From contig NZ_CANQLZ010000034.1 of the NCBI RefSeq assembly GCF_947624825.1, forward strand, positions 1 to 32,901: a stretch of 32,901 bases of DNA. Direction: 5' to 3'. This DNA is from an uncultured Acinetobacter sp. Its GTDB lineage: Bacteria; Pseudomonadota; Gammaproteobacteria; Pseudomonadales; Moraxellaceae. Position numbers and translations under genes: made by a program. Shown here piece after piece: positions 1 through 9,204 of the stretch. The notes beneath the pieces were generated by a model, which was not told the DNA's origin, did no database searches, and saw only the letters and a list, made by a program, of their open reading frames with translations. Positions within the stretch are counted from its first letter, which is position 1; each line of letters opens with the position of its first letter.

Positions 1-87
1 ATCGCTATGGATGCAGGCTTACGCTTTGCAATCCGTGAAGGCGGCCGTACAGTTGGTGCTGGTGTTGTTGCGAAAGTAATTGCATAA
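1..87 (+). CDS. tuf: Elongation factor Tu, C-terminal end (partial)
   Basis: Only the last 28 codons and the TAA stop lie in the window; the 5' part is outside. The residues include GLRFAIREGGRTVGAGVV, the nearly invariant end of the EF-Tu third beta-barrel domain. EF-Tu carries aminoacyl-tRNA to the ribosome as a GTP complex in the cytoplasm. A strong intrinsic terminator follows 14 bases after the stop, so tuf ends its transcription unit here and rimI has its own promoter. The identification rests on the tail alone, but this tail is distinctive. Whether this is tufA or tufB cannot be told. Confidence 0.95.
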   Translation: MAMDAGLRFAIREGGRTVGAGVVAKVIA

Positions 88-101
88 GTATTAATTGTGT
101 G

Positions 102-130
102 AAAAAAGCGTCCCTTTGGGACGCTTTTTT
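102..130 (+). terminator. Intrinsic terminator after tuf
   Basis: Left arm 102-114 and right arm 118-130 form a 13-bp perfect stem with a TTT loop. The GC part is GCGTCCC/GGGACGC and the right arm ends in a run of T. It lies directly behind tuf. Confidence 0.93.
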
Positions 131-135
131 TATGG

Positions 136-164
136 CTGGCTTTTTTACTCAATCTTTCTATAAT
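136..164 (+). promoter_or_regulatory. Probable sigma-70 promoter of rimI
   Basis: A perfect TATAAT at 159-164 lies 17 bp behind CTGGCT (136-141), a 3-of-6 match to the -35 consensus. Transcription would start near 171 and leave a leader of about 26 nt before the rimI ATG. The promoter sits just after the tuf terminator, which fits a separate transcript. Confidence 0.55.
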
Positions 165-196
165 GCACATTTAGTGTAATAGATAAGACCACGAAC

Positions 197-655
197 ATGA
201 TTCGTTTAATGCAGCAGAGTGATGTTCAAGCCGTTACTCAAATTGAAAAAAGCGTGCAAACCCATCCGTGGAACCAACAACAATTTGTTGACGCTACGGC
301 ACAATACCAAAGCACGGTGATTGAGAAAAATGGCTGTGTGGTTGGATTTTGTATTTTACAACCGGTACTAGATGAAGCGAATTTATTACTTATGGCGGTA
401 GATCCAAACCAACAGGGGCAAGGTTTAGGTTATGAGCTGCTTACTGCCTCATTGAATTTATTAAAAAACAACCCAATTCAAATTTTTTTAGAAGTTCGGG
501 AAAGCAACACTGCTGCGATTAAGCTGTATGAAAAAGCTGATTTTCATCAAATTGATTTACGCAAAAATTATTATCCCAAAGCAGATGGCACGCGTGAACA
601 TGCCATTATTATGGTGAAATCTTGTAGTGATGACTTTGCTCAGCTATTTAAGTAA
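197..655 (+). CDS. rimI: Ribosomal protein bS18 alanine N-acetyltransferase RimI
   Basis: A 152-residue single-domain GNAT acetyltransferase. RimI transfers acetyl from acetyl-CoA to the N-terminal alanine of ribosomal protein S18. Visible features are the acetyl-CoA loop QQGQGLGYELL (residues 72-82), then FLEVRESNTAAIKLYEKADF, the characteristic RimI stretch, with Glu102 and Tyr111 as likely catalytic residues. The C-terminus has the YYPKADGTREHA segment usual for the family. The length is normal. The start at 197 is the first ATG, but the ribosome binding site is weak. The gene is monocistronic and convergent with bpt, with only one base between the two stop codons and no terminator. Other GNAT functions are possible but the RimI motif pattern is good. 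Confidence 0.88.
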   Translation: MIRLMQQSDVQAVTQIEKSVQTHPWNQQQFVDATAQYQSTVIEKNGCVVGFCILQPVLDEANLLLMAVDPNQQGQGLGYELLTASLNLLKNNPIQIFLEVRESNTAAIKLYEKADFHQIDLRKNYYPKADGTREHAIIMVKSCSDDFAQLFK

Positions 656-656
656 T

Positions 657-1472
657 TCATTTAATAATTGAATTGTTCCAACCTGAAGGTAGGGTGGTCA
701 TCAGTGATCGCCCTAATTGCTCAATTTCTTCGGCATTTAATATGCGATTTAAACGGCGCCATTGCCCATCAATGAGCAATTCTAAGGGTACATATTGCGA
801 TTTATAGTTCATTTTGCCTGAATGCGGCACCCAATAGCCTAAATACACATAGTTTAAGCCGTGCGCTTTGGCATATTCAATTTGTTTTAAAATTGCAAAA
901 ACCCCCAATGAGCGACGATTTTCATCGGGATCAAAAAAAGTATATACAGCTGAAATCCCATCATCTAAAGGATCGCAAGTAGACACACTAATTAAGCGCT
1001 CACCTTGCCAAAGTTCTAAAAAGAAACTTTCTGTGCAGGTATGCATTAAAAACTTTTCAAATTGATCTTCATTGGGCGGATACATATCGCCATCAAAATG
1101 CCGCTGGTTAATATAACGGGCGTACAGATCATAGTGAACTGAGCTGGCATCTTGCGTACGCGTAATTTTAATCGTTAAATCTTGATTACGCTTCCATGCT
1201 TTTTTTTGTTGAGAATTCATTTGAAAAATATCAACAGGCACACGACAGGATAAACATTGGCGGCATAAGTGACATTCAGGGCGATAAACAAAATCGCCAC
1301 TGCGGCGAAAACCTAAGCGTGATAGTTCTGAGAGTGTGACCACATCAATACGTTGTGCTGGGTCTAAAAACACCATACGTGCTGATTTATTGTCTAAGTA
1401 ACTGCAATTGTGCGGCGGTGTAATGTAATACTGTAATTCATTTAACAGGGATTGCGGGTGATAAGAATTCAT
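657..1472 (-). CDS. bpt: Aspartate/glutamate leucyltransferase Bpt (arginyltransferase family)
   Basis: A 271-residue member of the ATE1/Bpt family. Bpt moves leucine from Leu-tRNA onto proteins with N-terminal Asp or Glu, making them N-degrons for ClpS and ClpAP. The N-terminal domain has Cys23 and the cluster C67-x2-C70-x2-C73-x2-C76 in ECHLCRQCLSCRVPV. The C-terminal GNAT-like domain includes the family stretch YVYLGYWVPHSGKMNYKS. The length is typical for bacterial Bpt. It lies 23 bases behind aat on the same strand, so the two N-degron transferases form an operon, as in Pseudomonas. It runs tail to tail into rimI. The family often carries the older name arginyl-tRNA-protein transferase; leucine is the known donor for bacterial Bpt. 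Confidence 0.93.
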   Translation of the reverse strand: MNSYHPQSLLNELQYYITPPHNCSYLDNKSARMVFLDPAQRIDVVTLSELSRLGFRRSGDFVYRPECHLCRQCLSCRVPVDIFQMNSQQKKAWKRNQDLTIKITRTQDASSVHYDLYARYINQRHFDGDMYPPNEDQFEKFLMHTCTESFFLELWQGERLISVSTCDPLDDGISAVYTFFDPDENRRSLGVFAILKQIEYAKAHGLNYVYLGYWVPHSGKMNYKSQYVPLELLIDGQWRRLNRILNAEEIEQLGRSLMTTLPSGWNNSIIK

Positions 1473-1495
1473 AACAAGTTCCCTCTAATTGTTTC

Positions 1496-2221
1496 TCATT
1501 CATTTAGGCACATGTTTTGCGCTATTGTTTTACTTGAAAATACACTGTCTCGATATTTTTTCCAATCGAGGGCAGGGGCATTTATCACATCTTGTAACGA
1601 ATTAAGATAGGTTTGGCGAGAAAATGTACTTGCTCCAAGGCTCAGTAAATGGTCATTGACCAATTGGCAGTCAATCCAAGGCAATTGGTTGTCTTGTCCA
1701 ATCAGCATGAGTGTATAAAATGCCATTTTTGAGACATCGGTTTGGTGACTAAACATCGATTCACCAAAGCAGCCTTGCCCAATACATACACCATATAAAC
1801 CACCAATTAACTGTTTTTGCTGCCAAACTTCAACACTATAGGCATGACCGAGTTCAAACAATTGGCAATAACCTTGAATAATGTCTTCTGAAATCCAGGT
1901 TTCATTGGCGTAACTGCGTGGCATGCTACAGGCACGAATAACCTGCTCAAAAGCTCGATTTACAGTAATTGTATAATCAAACTTTTTCATATTGCGTAGT
2001 AAAGATTTACTCGGTTTGTAAGCAAACGGTTGAATAATACAGCGCGGTTCGGGACACCACCAACAAATCGGCTCACCTTCAGAGAACCAAGGGAATAAAC
2101 CATGTGTGTAGGCTTCAAGCAAGGTGCTCGGGGCTAAATCAGCACCTATACAGATCAGGCCATGTCCTTCAGGGTCGACCTCTACAGGATTGGGGAAAAT
2201 AAATTGAGAGGTTGTGAGCAT
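1496..2221 (-). CDS. aat: Leucyl/phenylalanyl-tRNA--protein transferase Aat
   Basis: A 241-residue cytoplasmic enzyme that transfers Leu or Phe from aminoacyl-tRNA to the N-terminal Lys or Arg of proteins, feeding them to ClpS/ClpAP. Clear family blocks are [20 protein letters not shown] near the N-terminus, [20 protein letters not shown] (39-58), ETWI (107-110), and [18 protein letters not shown] (141-158). The length is normal. It is the upstream partner of bpt. Just ahead of its ATG lies a long inverted repeat (2232-2267) that ends 10 bases before the start codon and contains the only Shine-Dalgarno-like bases, so translation may depend on RNA folding. The methyltransferase gene upstream could be in the same transcript (59-bp gap). 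Confidence 0.95.
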   Translation of the reverse strand: MLTTSQFIFPNPVEVDPEGHGLICIGADLAPSTLLEAYTHGLFPWFSEGEPICWWCPEPRCIIQPFAYKPSKSLLRNMKKFDYTITVNRAFEQVIRACSMPRSYANETWISEDIIQGYCQLFELGHAYSVEVWQQKQLIGGLYGVCIGQGCFGESMFSHQTDVSKMAFYTLMLIGQDNQLPWIDCQLVNDHLLSLGASTFSRQTYLNSLQDVINAPALDWKKYRDSVFSSKTIAQNMCLNE

Positions 2222-2231
2222 GTAAAATCAT

Positions 2232-2267
2232 CCGCAAGATCATGCTCAAGCATAGAAGATCTTGCGG
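2232..2267 (-). promoter_or_regulatory. Long hairpin in the aat leader
   Basis: CCGCAAGATC (2232-2241) pairs perfectly with GATCTTGCGG (2258-2267). Inside, ATGCT (2242-2246) pairs with AGCAT (2249-2253), leaving a 4-nt bulge on one side. Read on the minus strand there is no T-run right after the stem, so it is a poor intrinsic terminator for the methyltransferase gene. It overlaps the Shine-Dalgarno-like GCGGAT of aat. Confidence 0.6.
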
Positions 2268-2280
2268 TTGAAGTTAAGGT

Positions 2281-3828
2281 TTAAGCAAATAATTTTAATT
2301 GCTGGGCAATTTTAATTTTGTCTGCATCAAGGAAGTTTTGGGCTTTTTGCATGACGATATCTTGACTTGCTACAGGGTCTTTGATGGCTTCCCCTTGATC
2401 ATTAACCACCAATAAATTTAAGCTTTGCAAAGTTTTTAACACGAAATCAGCAAACTGTTCTTTGCTGGTTAATTTTTCGATGAAATACGCGCGGTAGAAC
2501 AATTGTGCAAATTGATCAACAGGAATACCAATCCCTGAATATGGATTGGCAAGCACTGAATATTGGCTATGGAAGTTGGTTTGTTGCAATAAGAAATGGT
2601 TTAAACGTTGTGACTGTTGTACCACGGTTTCACTTGGTAGATTAAAGCACGGTTGCATATGTCCTAAGTGACATAAGATAACCACTGCATTAAGCACTGC
2701 GGCAAAGTCAAGTTGCGTTTCATTGACTAGGCGTTCAAGTGTTAAAGGTGCATAGTCATGTTGCAAGAAACATTGGGTTAAAGGTGTATAGATCTCTTGG
2801 AGTAAATTAAACTCACCTAAATAGCCTGCAATTTTCATAGGTATTTTGTGAGGTGCACTGAGCAACACAAAAGAAACTTGGCTTAAACGATGCTTAAGCT
2901 GCAACGGAGTTAAAGTGTTTTTACCCCGAATATACAGATCACGTCTAAATTGGGAATTGGTAAAATAGTCGCGGCATTGTTCTTTTAAAATAGGATGCTC
3001 AATGCTATTGAGAAATTCTTGATGTTCTGCATTAAAGTTAATTTTATCTAAATGACTGTTTAAATCACTTGATCCTGCATAGCTGAGTTTGACGCAATCC
3101 ATGGTACGCATGACTTGTTGAAAAGAGAAACACTGCCAATCTTGATTTAAATATTCATGAATTAAATAATGTGGATTTTGCTTTTTAAGGTCTATAACTT
3201 TTTGTAGAGCATGGGGATTACGTTTGGCAAACAGAGGCTGTTGTTGTAGCAGCGCTTCACTAAATTGCAGTGAATCTTGTACTTTTTGAATCGGATTTAA
3301 ACTTTTACTGTTGTATTCATAATGACTATGGAAAAGCTCACGAATCGGCATGTTTGTCGCCCAACCCGTTAAACAGTTATAACTGACATAGACAATGCCA
3401 TTGGGTTTTAAGTATTGGCGTATAAATTTAAGAATAATCGCCTGATTTTCGTGACTAATCCAACTCCAAATACCATGTAAGCTGATGCTGTCAAATTGTG
3501 GTAAGTCTTTGTTGAGCAACTCTTCAAAGCTGGCATCATAAAAATGGTGTGGCGTTTTAGATTTTTTTGCCAACATACTGGCATGTGCGGCGTGAGCTGG
3601 GTTAAAGTCTGTACCATAAAATAACCCGTCTGATGAAGCAGCATGTACATTAATGCTGACCCCTTGCCCAAAACCTAATTCACAGTGCTGTTGCTGTTCG
3701 GTGTCATTGAGCGTATCAATTCCATTCACCAATAAGCAAAATTTCTGAAAATTCGGACTCAGCTCTTTGTAGTAGCCATAGGTGTAATTTACCTCGGTTT
3801 GGTAGCCGTCTGTCCAATTCGTTGCCAT
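2281..3828 (-). CDS. Class I SAM-dependent methyltransferase with C-terminal regulatory domain
   Basis: A 515-residue protein. The first half is a Rossmann-type methyltransferase: motif I is CELGFGQGVSI (49-59), an acidic residue follows in YGTDFNPAHAA (Asp74), and LHGIWSWI then PNGIVYVSYNCLTGW are the later strands. The middle and C-terminal part (about 210-515) resembles the methyltransferase regulatory domain (MethyTransf_Reg family) known from other bacteria, with a helical tail. The substrate is unknown; protein, lipid or small-molecule targets are all possible. The start has a GAGGG ribosome binding site 4 bases ahead. The gene sits between trxB and aat, which are adjacent in Pseudomonas, so it looks like an inserted gene. 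It follows trxB on the same strand, but the trxB terminator separates them. Confidence 0.82.
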   Translation of the reverse strand: MATNWTDGYQTEVNYTYGYYKELSPNFQKFCLLVNGIDTLNDTEQQQHCELGFGQGVSINVHAASSDGLFYGTDFNPAHAAHASMLAKKSKTPHHFYDASFEELLNKDLPQFDSISLHGIWSWISHENQAIILKFIRQYLKPNGIVYVSYNCLTGWATNMPIRELFHSHYEYNSKSLNPIQKVQDSLQFSEALLQQQPLFAKRNPHALQKVIDLKKQNPHYLIHEYLNQDWQCFSFQQVMRTMDCVKLSYAGSSDLNSHLDKINFNAEHQEFLNSIEHPILKEQCRDYFTNSQFRRDLYIRGKNTLTPLQLKHRLSQVSFVLLSAPHKIPMKIAGYLGEFNLLQEIYTPLTQCFLQHDYAPLTLERLVNETQLDFAAVLNAVVILCHLGHMQPCFNLPSETVVQQSQRLNHFLLQQTNFHSQYSVLANPYSGIGIPVDQFAQLFYRAYFIEKLTSKEQFADFVLKTLQSLNLLVVNDQGEAIKDPVASQDIVMQKAQNFLDADKIKIAQQLKLFA

Positions 3829-3879
3829 GTTACCCTCAAATTCTATTAATTTTGTTTATAAAGTCATATTTACATAGAA

Positions 3880-3905
3880 AAAAACCACCATCACTGGTGG
3901 TTTTT
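3880..3905 (-). terminator. Intrinsic terminator after trxB
   Basis: AAAAACCACCA (3880-3890) and TGGTGGTTTTT (3895-3905) form an 11-bp perfect stem with a TCAC loop. On the minus strand the stem is followed by a run of T. It lies between the trxB stop and the methyltransferase start. Confidence 0.88.
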
Positions 3906-3920
3906 GTATTTTAAGCGATA

Positions 3921-4941
<1,021 letters not shown>

Positions 4942-4962
4942 ATGAGTTAAATGTGGATATTT

Positions 4963-4992
4963 TTGATCATGTAAATTGATTTAAGCTATATA
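4963..4992 (+). promoter_or_regulatory. Possible ftsK promoter
   Basis: TTGATC (4963-4968) and TATATA (4987-4992) are spaced by 18 bp on the plus strand in the 256-bp trxB-ftsK gap (4878-5133). If used, the leader would be about 130 nt. Other weak matches exist in this AT-rich stretch, so this is tentative. Confidence 0.3.
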
Positions 4993-5133
4993 GCCAACAA
5001 AATAAGTTTAGCCTTGAGTTAACAATATCTAGCGATTCTGCTGCATCTTTTTTTGTGCAACAGGTGCATAATATTGCTCTTTAGTAGGTACTGCCTGCTT
5101 TGAATTTTGAACCCATTAGCCACAGGATCGGAT

Positions 5134-8100
5134 ATGACTGCAATGTCGAGTGCTTATGCACAGCGCTTATTACAGACATTATTTTTGCTTTCATTTGGGA
5201 CATATTTGTTCCTTGCAACAGTAACGTATACGCCGTTTGACCCAGGTTGGATGCACATTTCCAGTGATACACAGCAGGTATCTAATGCCAGTGGTGTAGC
5301 AGGGGCGTGGCTTGCAGATTTGCTGTTTGGCTTTTTAGGTTGGGCAAGTTTATTGTTGCCGATTTACTTTTTTATGGAAGCCGTACAGGTGTGGTGGCCG
5401 CATAGTTTCTTAACGCGTCCGTTTCGTTATGCAGCGCAATTTTTTATTTTACTTGCCACATCAAGCTTACTGTATTTGTTTTGGGAGATGCCGGCCGATA
5501 CGCTTGCCAATGCCTCAGGTGGTATTATCGGTTATGAACTTGGCCAAAGTTTAACTGGTTTATTAACCATTTACGGCGCAGCAGTATTTTTAGTGGCATT
5601 TTTGGTGTTGTTGTTTACCTTGGCTTTTGGTGTCAAGTGGAACAAAACCCTCATCACTTTAAAAGCTCTACCGGCACAGCTACAAGATTTGTTTTATAAA
5701 AATGTACCCGAAAGTGAAGCTGTATTTGATCGGACTACGCCGGCAGCAAAAACAGCACCAATTGAGGTACCACAAGCAAACATAGTGACGCCTGTACAAG
5801 AGCATCAGCCTGTACAACATGCACCAGTACGTGATGCTGTGGCAGAACGTTTGTTTAACGATATGCTCAATAAAGAACGTCTTGCCGAGGAGCAACGCGC
5901 CCAACAACAACGTGATGCTGAGCTTGCCCAACAACAGCAACTTGAACAACAAGCAGCCGAGTTACAAGCCAAACAACAGGCACAACAAGAACATGAACAG
6001 CGTCTTGCAGCTGCACAGCAAGTCCAAGAACAACAACGCGAAGCTGCAGCCAATACCGAAGTATGGCGTGCCTTACACAGTGAACAAGCCCAAGAACAAG
6101 AAATTGACGCCTTACTTAAAGCTGCTGATGCTGACCTTATAGTTGAACCTCAACATGCTCCAACAAAACCGGCAGCAGTTGCTGTACAACAAGAGCCGGC
6201 TTTAGATTGGGATGATGACAAGATCTTTAATGAGTTAATGGCCAATGTGCCAAAAACAACTCTAGAAAAAGAAGAGGGTGATGTACTGGTTGCACCTGTG
6301 TTGACTCAGCCTGAGCATGAAAAACAGCAAGATGCCGACATTGCAGCAGAACTTGCTGCGATTGATGATATTTTAAAAGATCAGCCGCGTGTAGCAAGCA
6401 GTTATGCGCAATCTTCTGCCTTTGTACAAGCCCCGATTCAAACTGTCGTGGCTGCGCCCATCATAAGCCCTACCTTAAACGCAGTGCCAGAGCAAGCTGA
6501 TGTAGAGCTTGAGTTAGAAAAAGCACTTGCGCCTGCTCAAGCGCACATGATTCAGCCTGAGCCACACCTGAGTATCAGCAACGAAAAAAAAGAGCTGTCT
6601 AAAGAAGAGTTTATTCAAGCGTGGCAAGAAACCGCAGGTCCTGTGCAAGAGACGCTTGATGAGTTTGATGCACCTTTAACCGATGCTTTTGGTCGTCCCA
6701 TGTCACGGGCGATGCAAGTGGCGAAAAAACGTCAGGATTTATCGCCTTTACCGGGCATTGATCTATTAGACTCAGTTGATCCTAACAAAAAAGTTAATTT
6801 TACCGAAGAACAATTGAGCCGTTTATCTGAGCTGCTTGAAATTAAATTACAAGAGTTTAATGTTAAAGCCAAAGTGATTGAAGCGCAGCCCGGTCCAGTA
6901 GTGACCCGTTTTGAATTGGATTTGGCACCGGGGGTAAAAGCCTCAAAAGTGACCAATATTTCACGTGATTTAGCCCGTTCTATGTCAATGGCGTCGGTGC
7001 GTGTAGTGGAAGTGATTCCGGGTAAACCCTATATTGGTATTGAAGTTCCGAATAGCAGCCGTGAAATGGTGCGCCTGATTGAACTAGTCACAGCACCTGC
7101 CTTTACCGACCCACAAGGTTTATTGTCTATGGCAATGGGTAAAGATATTTCAGGTCGTCCGGTGATTGCTGATTTAGGTAAAGCCCCGCATATGTTGGTG
7201 GCAGGTACTACAGGTTCAGGTAAGTCGGTGGCAGTCAACTCGATGATTTTATCGATGTTACTCAAATACAGCCCTGATGAATTGCGTTTAATCTTAATTG
7301 ACCCTAAACAGCTCGAACTTGCCAACTATAGCGATATTCCACATCTGTTAACGCCTGTGGTGACAGATATGAAAGATGCCGTGAATGCACTGAATTGGTG
7401 TGTGAATGAAATGGAGCGTCGTTATAAACTCATGTCGTTCTTAAAAATTCGTAAACTTGCCGATTACAACCGTAAAGTGGAAGAAGCCATTGCCAATGGC
7501 GAAGATTTAATTGATCCCACTTGGAAAGCCAGTGAGTCTGTTGCCGGTGAATTTGCGCCACGTTTGCAACCTTTACCTGCCATTGTGATTGTGGCAGATG
7601 AGTTTGCTGACATGATTATGCAAGTGGGTAAAAAAGCTGAAGAGATGATTACCCGTTTGGCACAAAAATCACGTGCTGCGGGCATTCATTTATTGCTTGC
7701 CACACAACGCCCATCGGTGGATGTGATTACCGGTTTGATTAAAGCCAATATTCCCACCCGTGCTGCGTTACGCGTCAACTCTAAAATTGACTCACGTACC
7801 ATTTTAGATGCCAGCGGTGCTGAAGATTTACTTGGTCATGGTGATATGTTGTTTTTAGGGCCGGGTAAAATTGAACCAGAACGCGTGCATGGTGCCTTTA
7901 TTAGCGATGATGAAGTCAATCGCATTTGTGATGCATGGCGTGAACGTGCAGCACCTAACTATGTGGATGAAATCTTGACCCCTTACGATGAAGAACCTAC
8001 CAGCCGTGGTTTTGAAGATGGCGAGGGTGGGGCTGATCGTGATGCTTTATATGACCAATGTGTGGCATTTGTGCTCGAAACGCGTAAAGCCACTACATCA

Positions 8101-8220
8101 TCGTTACAGCGTAAATTTAGCTTAGGGTATAACCGTGCTGCGCGTATTATTGACCAAATGGAAGAAAATGGCATTGTTAGTGCCTTAGGTGCCAATGGTA
8201 AGCGTGAAATTTTAGTGTAA
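5134..8220 (+). CDS. ftsK: DNA translocase FtsK
   Basis: A 1028-residue division protein that anchors at the septum, pumps chromosomal DNA and activates XerCD at dif. The N-terminal part has four membrane segments within residues about 10-180. A long linker (about 190-570) is rich in Gln, Ala and Glu, with runs such as AQQQRDAELAQQQQLEQQAA. The RecA-like motor has Walker A GTTGSGKS (691-698) and Walker B VIVADEFADMI (Asp822, Glu823). The C-terminal winged-helix gamma domain contains LQRKFSLGYNRAARIIDQME. ATG 5134 is chosen over the in-frame TTG at 5107 because AGGA lies 6 bases ahead of it. Gene order with trxB, aat and bpt matches Pseudomonas. A bidirectional terminator follows directly. Confidence 0.97.
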   Translation: MTAMSSAYAQRLLQTLFLLSFGTYLFLATVTYTPFDPGWMHISSDTQQVSNASGVAGAWLADLLFGFLGWASLLLPIYFFMEAVQVWWPHSFLTRPFRYAAQFFILLATSSLLYLFWEMPADTLANASGGIIGYELGQSLTGLLTIYGAAVFLVAFLVLLFTLAFGVKWNKTLITLKALPAQLQDLFYKNVPESEAVFDRTTPAAKTAPIEVPQANIVTPVQEHQPVQHAPVRDAVAERLFNDMLNKERLAEEQRAQQQRDAELAQQQQLEQQAAELQAKQQAQQEHEQRLAAAQQVQEQQREAAANTEVWRALHSEQAQEQEIDALLKAADADLIVEPQHAPTKPAAVAVQQEPALDWDDDKIFNELMANVPKTTLEKEEGDVLVAPVLTQPEHEKQQDADIAAELAAIDDILKDQPRVASSYAQSSAFVQAPIQTVVAAPIISPTLNAVPEQADVELELEKALAPAQAHMIQPEPHLSISNEKKELSKEEFIQAWQETAGPVQETLDEFDAPLTDAFGRPMSRAMQVAKKRQDLSPLPGIDLLDSVDPNKKVNFTEEQLSRLSELLEIKLQEFNVKAKVIEAQPGPVVTRFELDLAPGVKASKVTNISRDLARSMSMASVRVVEVIPGKPYIGIEVPNSSREMVRLIELVTAPAFTDPQGLLSMAMGKDISGRPVIADLGKAPHMLVAGTTGSGKSVAVNSMILSMLLKYSPDELRLILIDPKQLELANYSDIPHLLTPVVTDMKDAVNALNWCVNEMERRYKLMSFLKIRKLADYNRKVEEAIANGEDLIDPTWKASESVAGEFAPRLQPLPAIVIVADEFADMIMQVGKKAEEMITRLAQKSRAAGIHLLLATQRPSVDVITGLIKANIPTRAALRVNSKIDSRTILDASGAEDLLGHGDMLFLGPGKIEPERVHGAFISDDEVNRICDAWRERAAPNYVDEILTPYDEEPTSRGFEDGEGGADRDALYDQCVAFVLETRKATTSSLQRKFSLGYNRAARIIDQMEENGIVSALGANGKREILV

Positions 8221-8248
8221 AAAAAAGCCTGCAGATGCAGGCTTTTTT
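8221..8248. terminator. Bidirectional terminator between ftsK and the LysR gene
   Basis: AAAAAAGCCTGC (8221-8232) pairs with GCAGGCTTTTTT (8237-8248) around an AGAT loop. It starts one base after the ftsK stop and its other end overlaps the stop codon of the convergent LysR gene. It is nearly identical to the hairpin at 10109-10138. Confidence 0.93.
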
Positions 8249-9131
8249 ATGCTTCGTTATAAAGTTGTTGGGCGAGGGTAATAAATGCACGTGTCGCAGG
8301 GCTCATTAGTTGTTGATTTTTTACGGCTAAGCCAATTTGGCGTTCAATATTTGGCAGCAGTGGACGTTTAACAACATTAGGATGCAATTGCAACAGTGCC
8401 GGACTCATTGCCATATCTGCCACAATCGAAATCCCTTCTTGTTGATTTACCATATTTAAAATGGTGAGTAGCTGCGACACTTGATACTGAATTTTAGGAT
8501 TGATCTGGTGTTGTTTAAGTAAATTTTCCACATGTGCTTGGCTACCTGCATGCGTCATAATAAAGGGATAGTCCTGAATCTGCTCAATGGCAATACTGGT
8601 TTGTTTGGCGATCGGGTAACTTTTGGGCACCAAAGCAATAAAAATATCACGCATTAAAGGATAGCTGTCTAGTTGCAGATTGGGTAACACAGCAAATCCT
8701 ACATCAACCTCTTGATTTAAAATCCATTCGCTTACTTGATGATCTGTGCCTTCATTAATAAAGATTTCGATATGCGGATATTTTTGTCGATAAGCTTGGA
8801 TCAGTTCAGGAAGTAAATGAATCGAAGCTGATGCGCCGAAGGAGCCAATTCTGAGTTGACCGCGTTGTAACCCGTTTAATGCGGCCACTTCTTGCTGCAT
8901 GGTTTGTTCTGTTGTGAGTATGACTTTGGCATGTTGCAGTAACCTTGTCCCAATTACGCTTAATCGCATCTGCTGACCTTCGCGATTAAACAACTTAATT
9001 TGCCAAGTTTGCTCTAGACTTTTTAGTGCATGGGATACTGCAGACTGGGTAATTTTAAGGTGCTTAGCAGCTAAGCTAACGCTTTGCAGTTCTGCCACTA
9101 ATACAAAAATCTTTAACTGGCTTAAGGTCAT
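8247..9131 (-). CDS. LysR-family transcriptional regulator
   Basis: A 294-residue LTTR. The N-terminal winged helix-turn-helix is typical: residues 1-60 contain SVSLAAKHLKITQSAVSHAL followed by KSLEQTWQIKLFNREG. From about residue 90 comes the type 2 periplasmic-binding-like effector domain (LRIGSFGASASIHLLPELIQ). The effector is unknown. The gene is divergent from an AEC-family permease 73 bp away, the usual arrangement of an LTTR with its target, and a perfect 9-bp inverted repeat (9137-9170) in the gap is a candidate operator. The left half of that repeat also contains the AGG that serves as this gene's ribosome binding site, so self-control is plausible. The effector may be the permease substrate (inference). 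Confidence 0.93.
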   Translation of the reverse strand: MTLSQLKIFVLVAELQSVSLAAKHLKITQSAVSHALKSLEQTWQIKLFNREGQQMRLSVIGTRLLQHAKVILTTEQTMQQEVAALNGLQRGQLRIGSFGASASIHLLPELIQAYRQKYPHIEIFINEGTDHQVSEWILNQEVDVGFAVLPNLQLDSYPLMRDIFIALVPKSYPIAKQTSIAIEQIQDYPFIMTHAGSQAHVENLLKQHQINPKIQYQVSQLLTILNMVNQQEGISIVADMAMSPALLQLHPNVVKRPLLPNIERQIGLAVKNQQLMSPATRAFITLAQQLYNEA

Positions 9132-9136
9132 GAGTA

Positions 9137-9170
9137 AAACCTCATTTTATTATGAATTGCTATGAGGTTT
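9137..9170. promoter_or_regulatory. Inverted repeat, candidate LysR operator
   Basis: AAACCTCAT (9137-9145) and ATGAGGTTT (9162-9170) are a perfect 9-bp inverted repeat with a 16-bp spacer, between divergent LysR and permease genes. A TATATT (9170-9175) that could be the permease -10 begins at its right edge. LTTR sites are usually interrupted dyads of this kind. Confidence 0.5.
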
Positions 9171-9204
9171 ATATTAAGCAAAAATCATCCAAGACGAACA
9201 TATA

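Noticed and set aside
3408..3671. Minus-strand frame inside the methyltransferase gene
   Set aside because: It is in another frame of a well-supported gene and has no family resemblance.
5819..6142. Open frames on both strands within the ftsK linker (also 5680-5952 and 5805-6053 minus)
   Set aside because: They arise from the repetitive Gln/Ala codons of ftsK, have low-complexity Asn- or Cys-rich translations and no ribosome binding sites.
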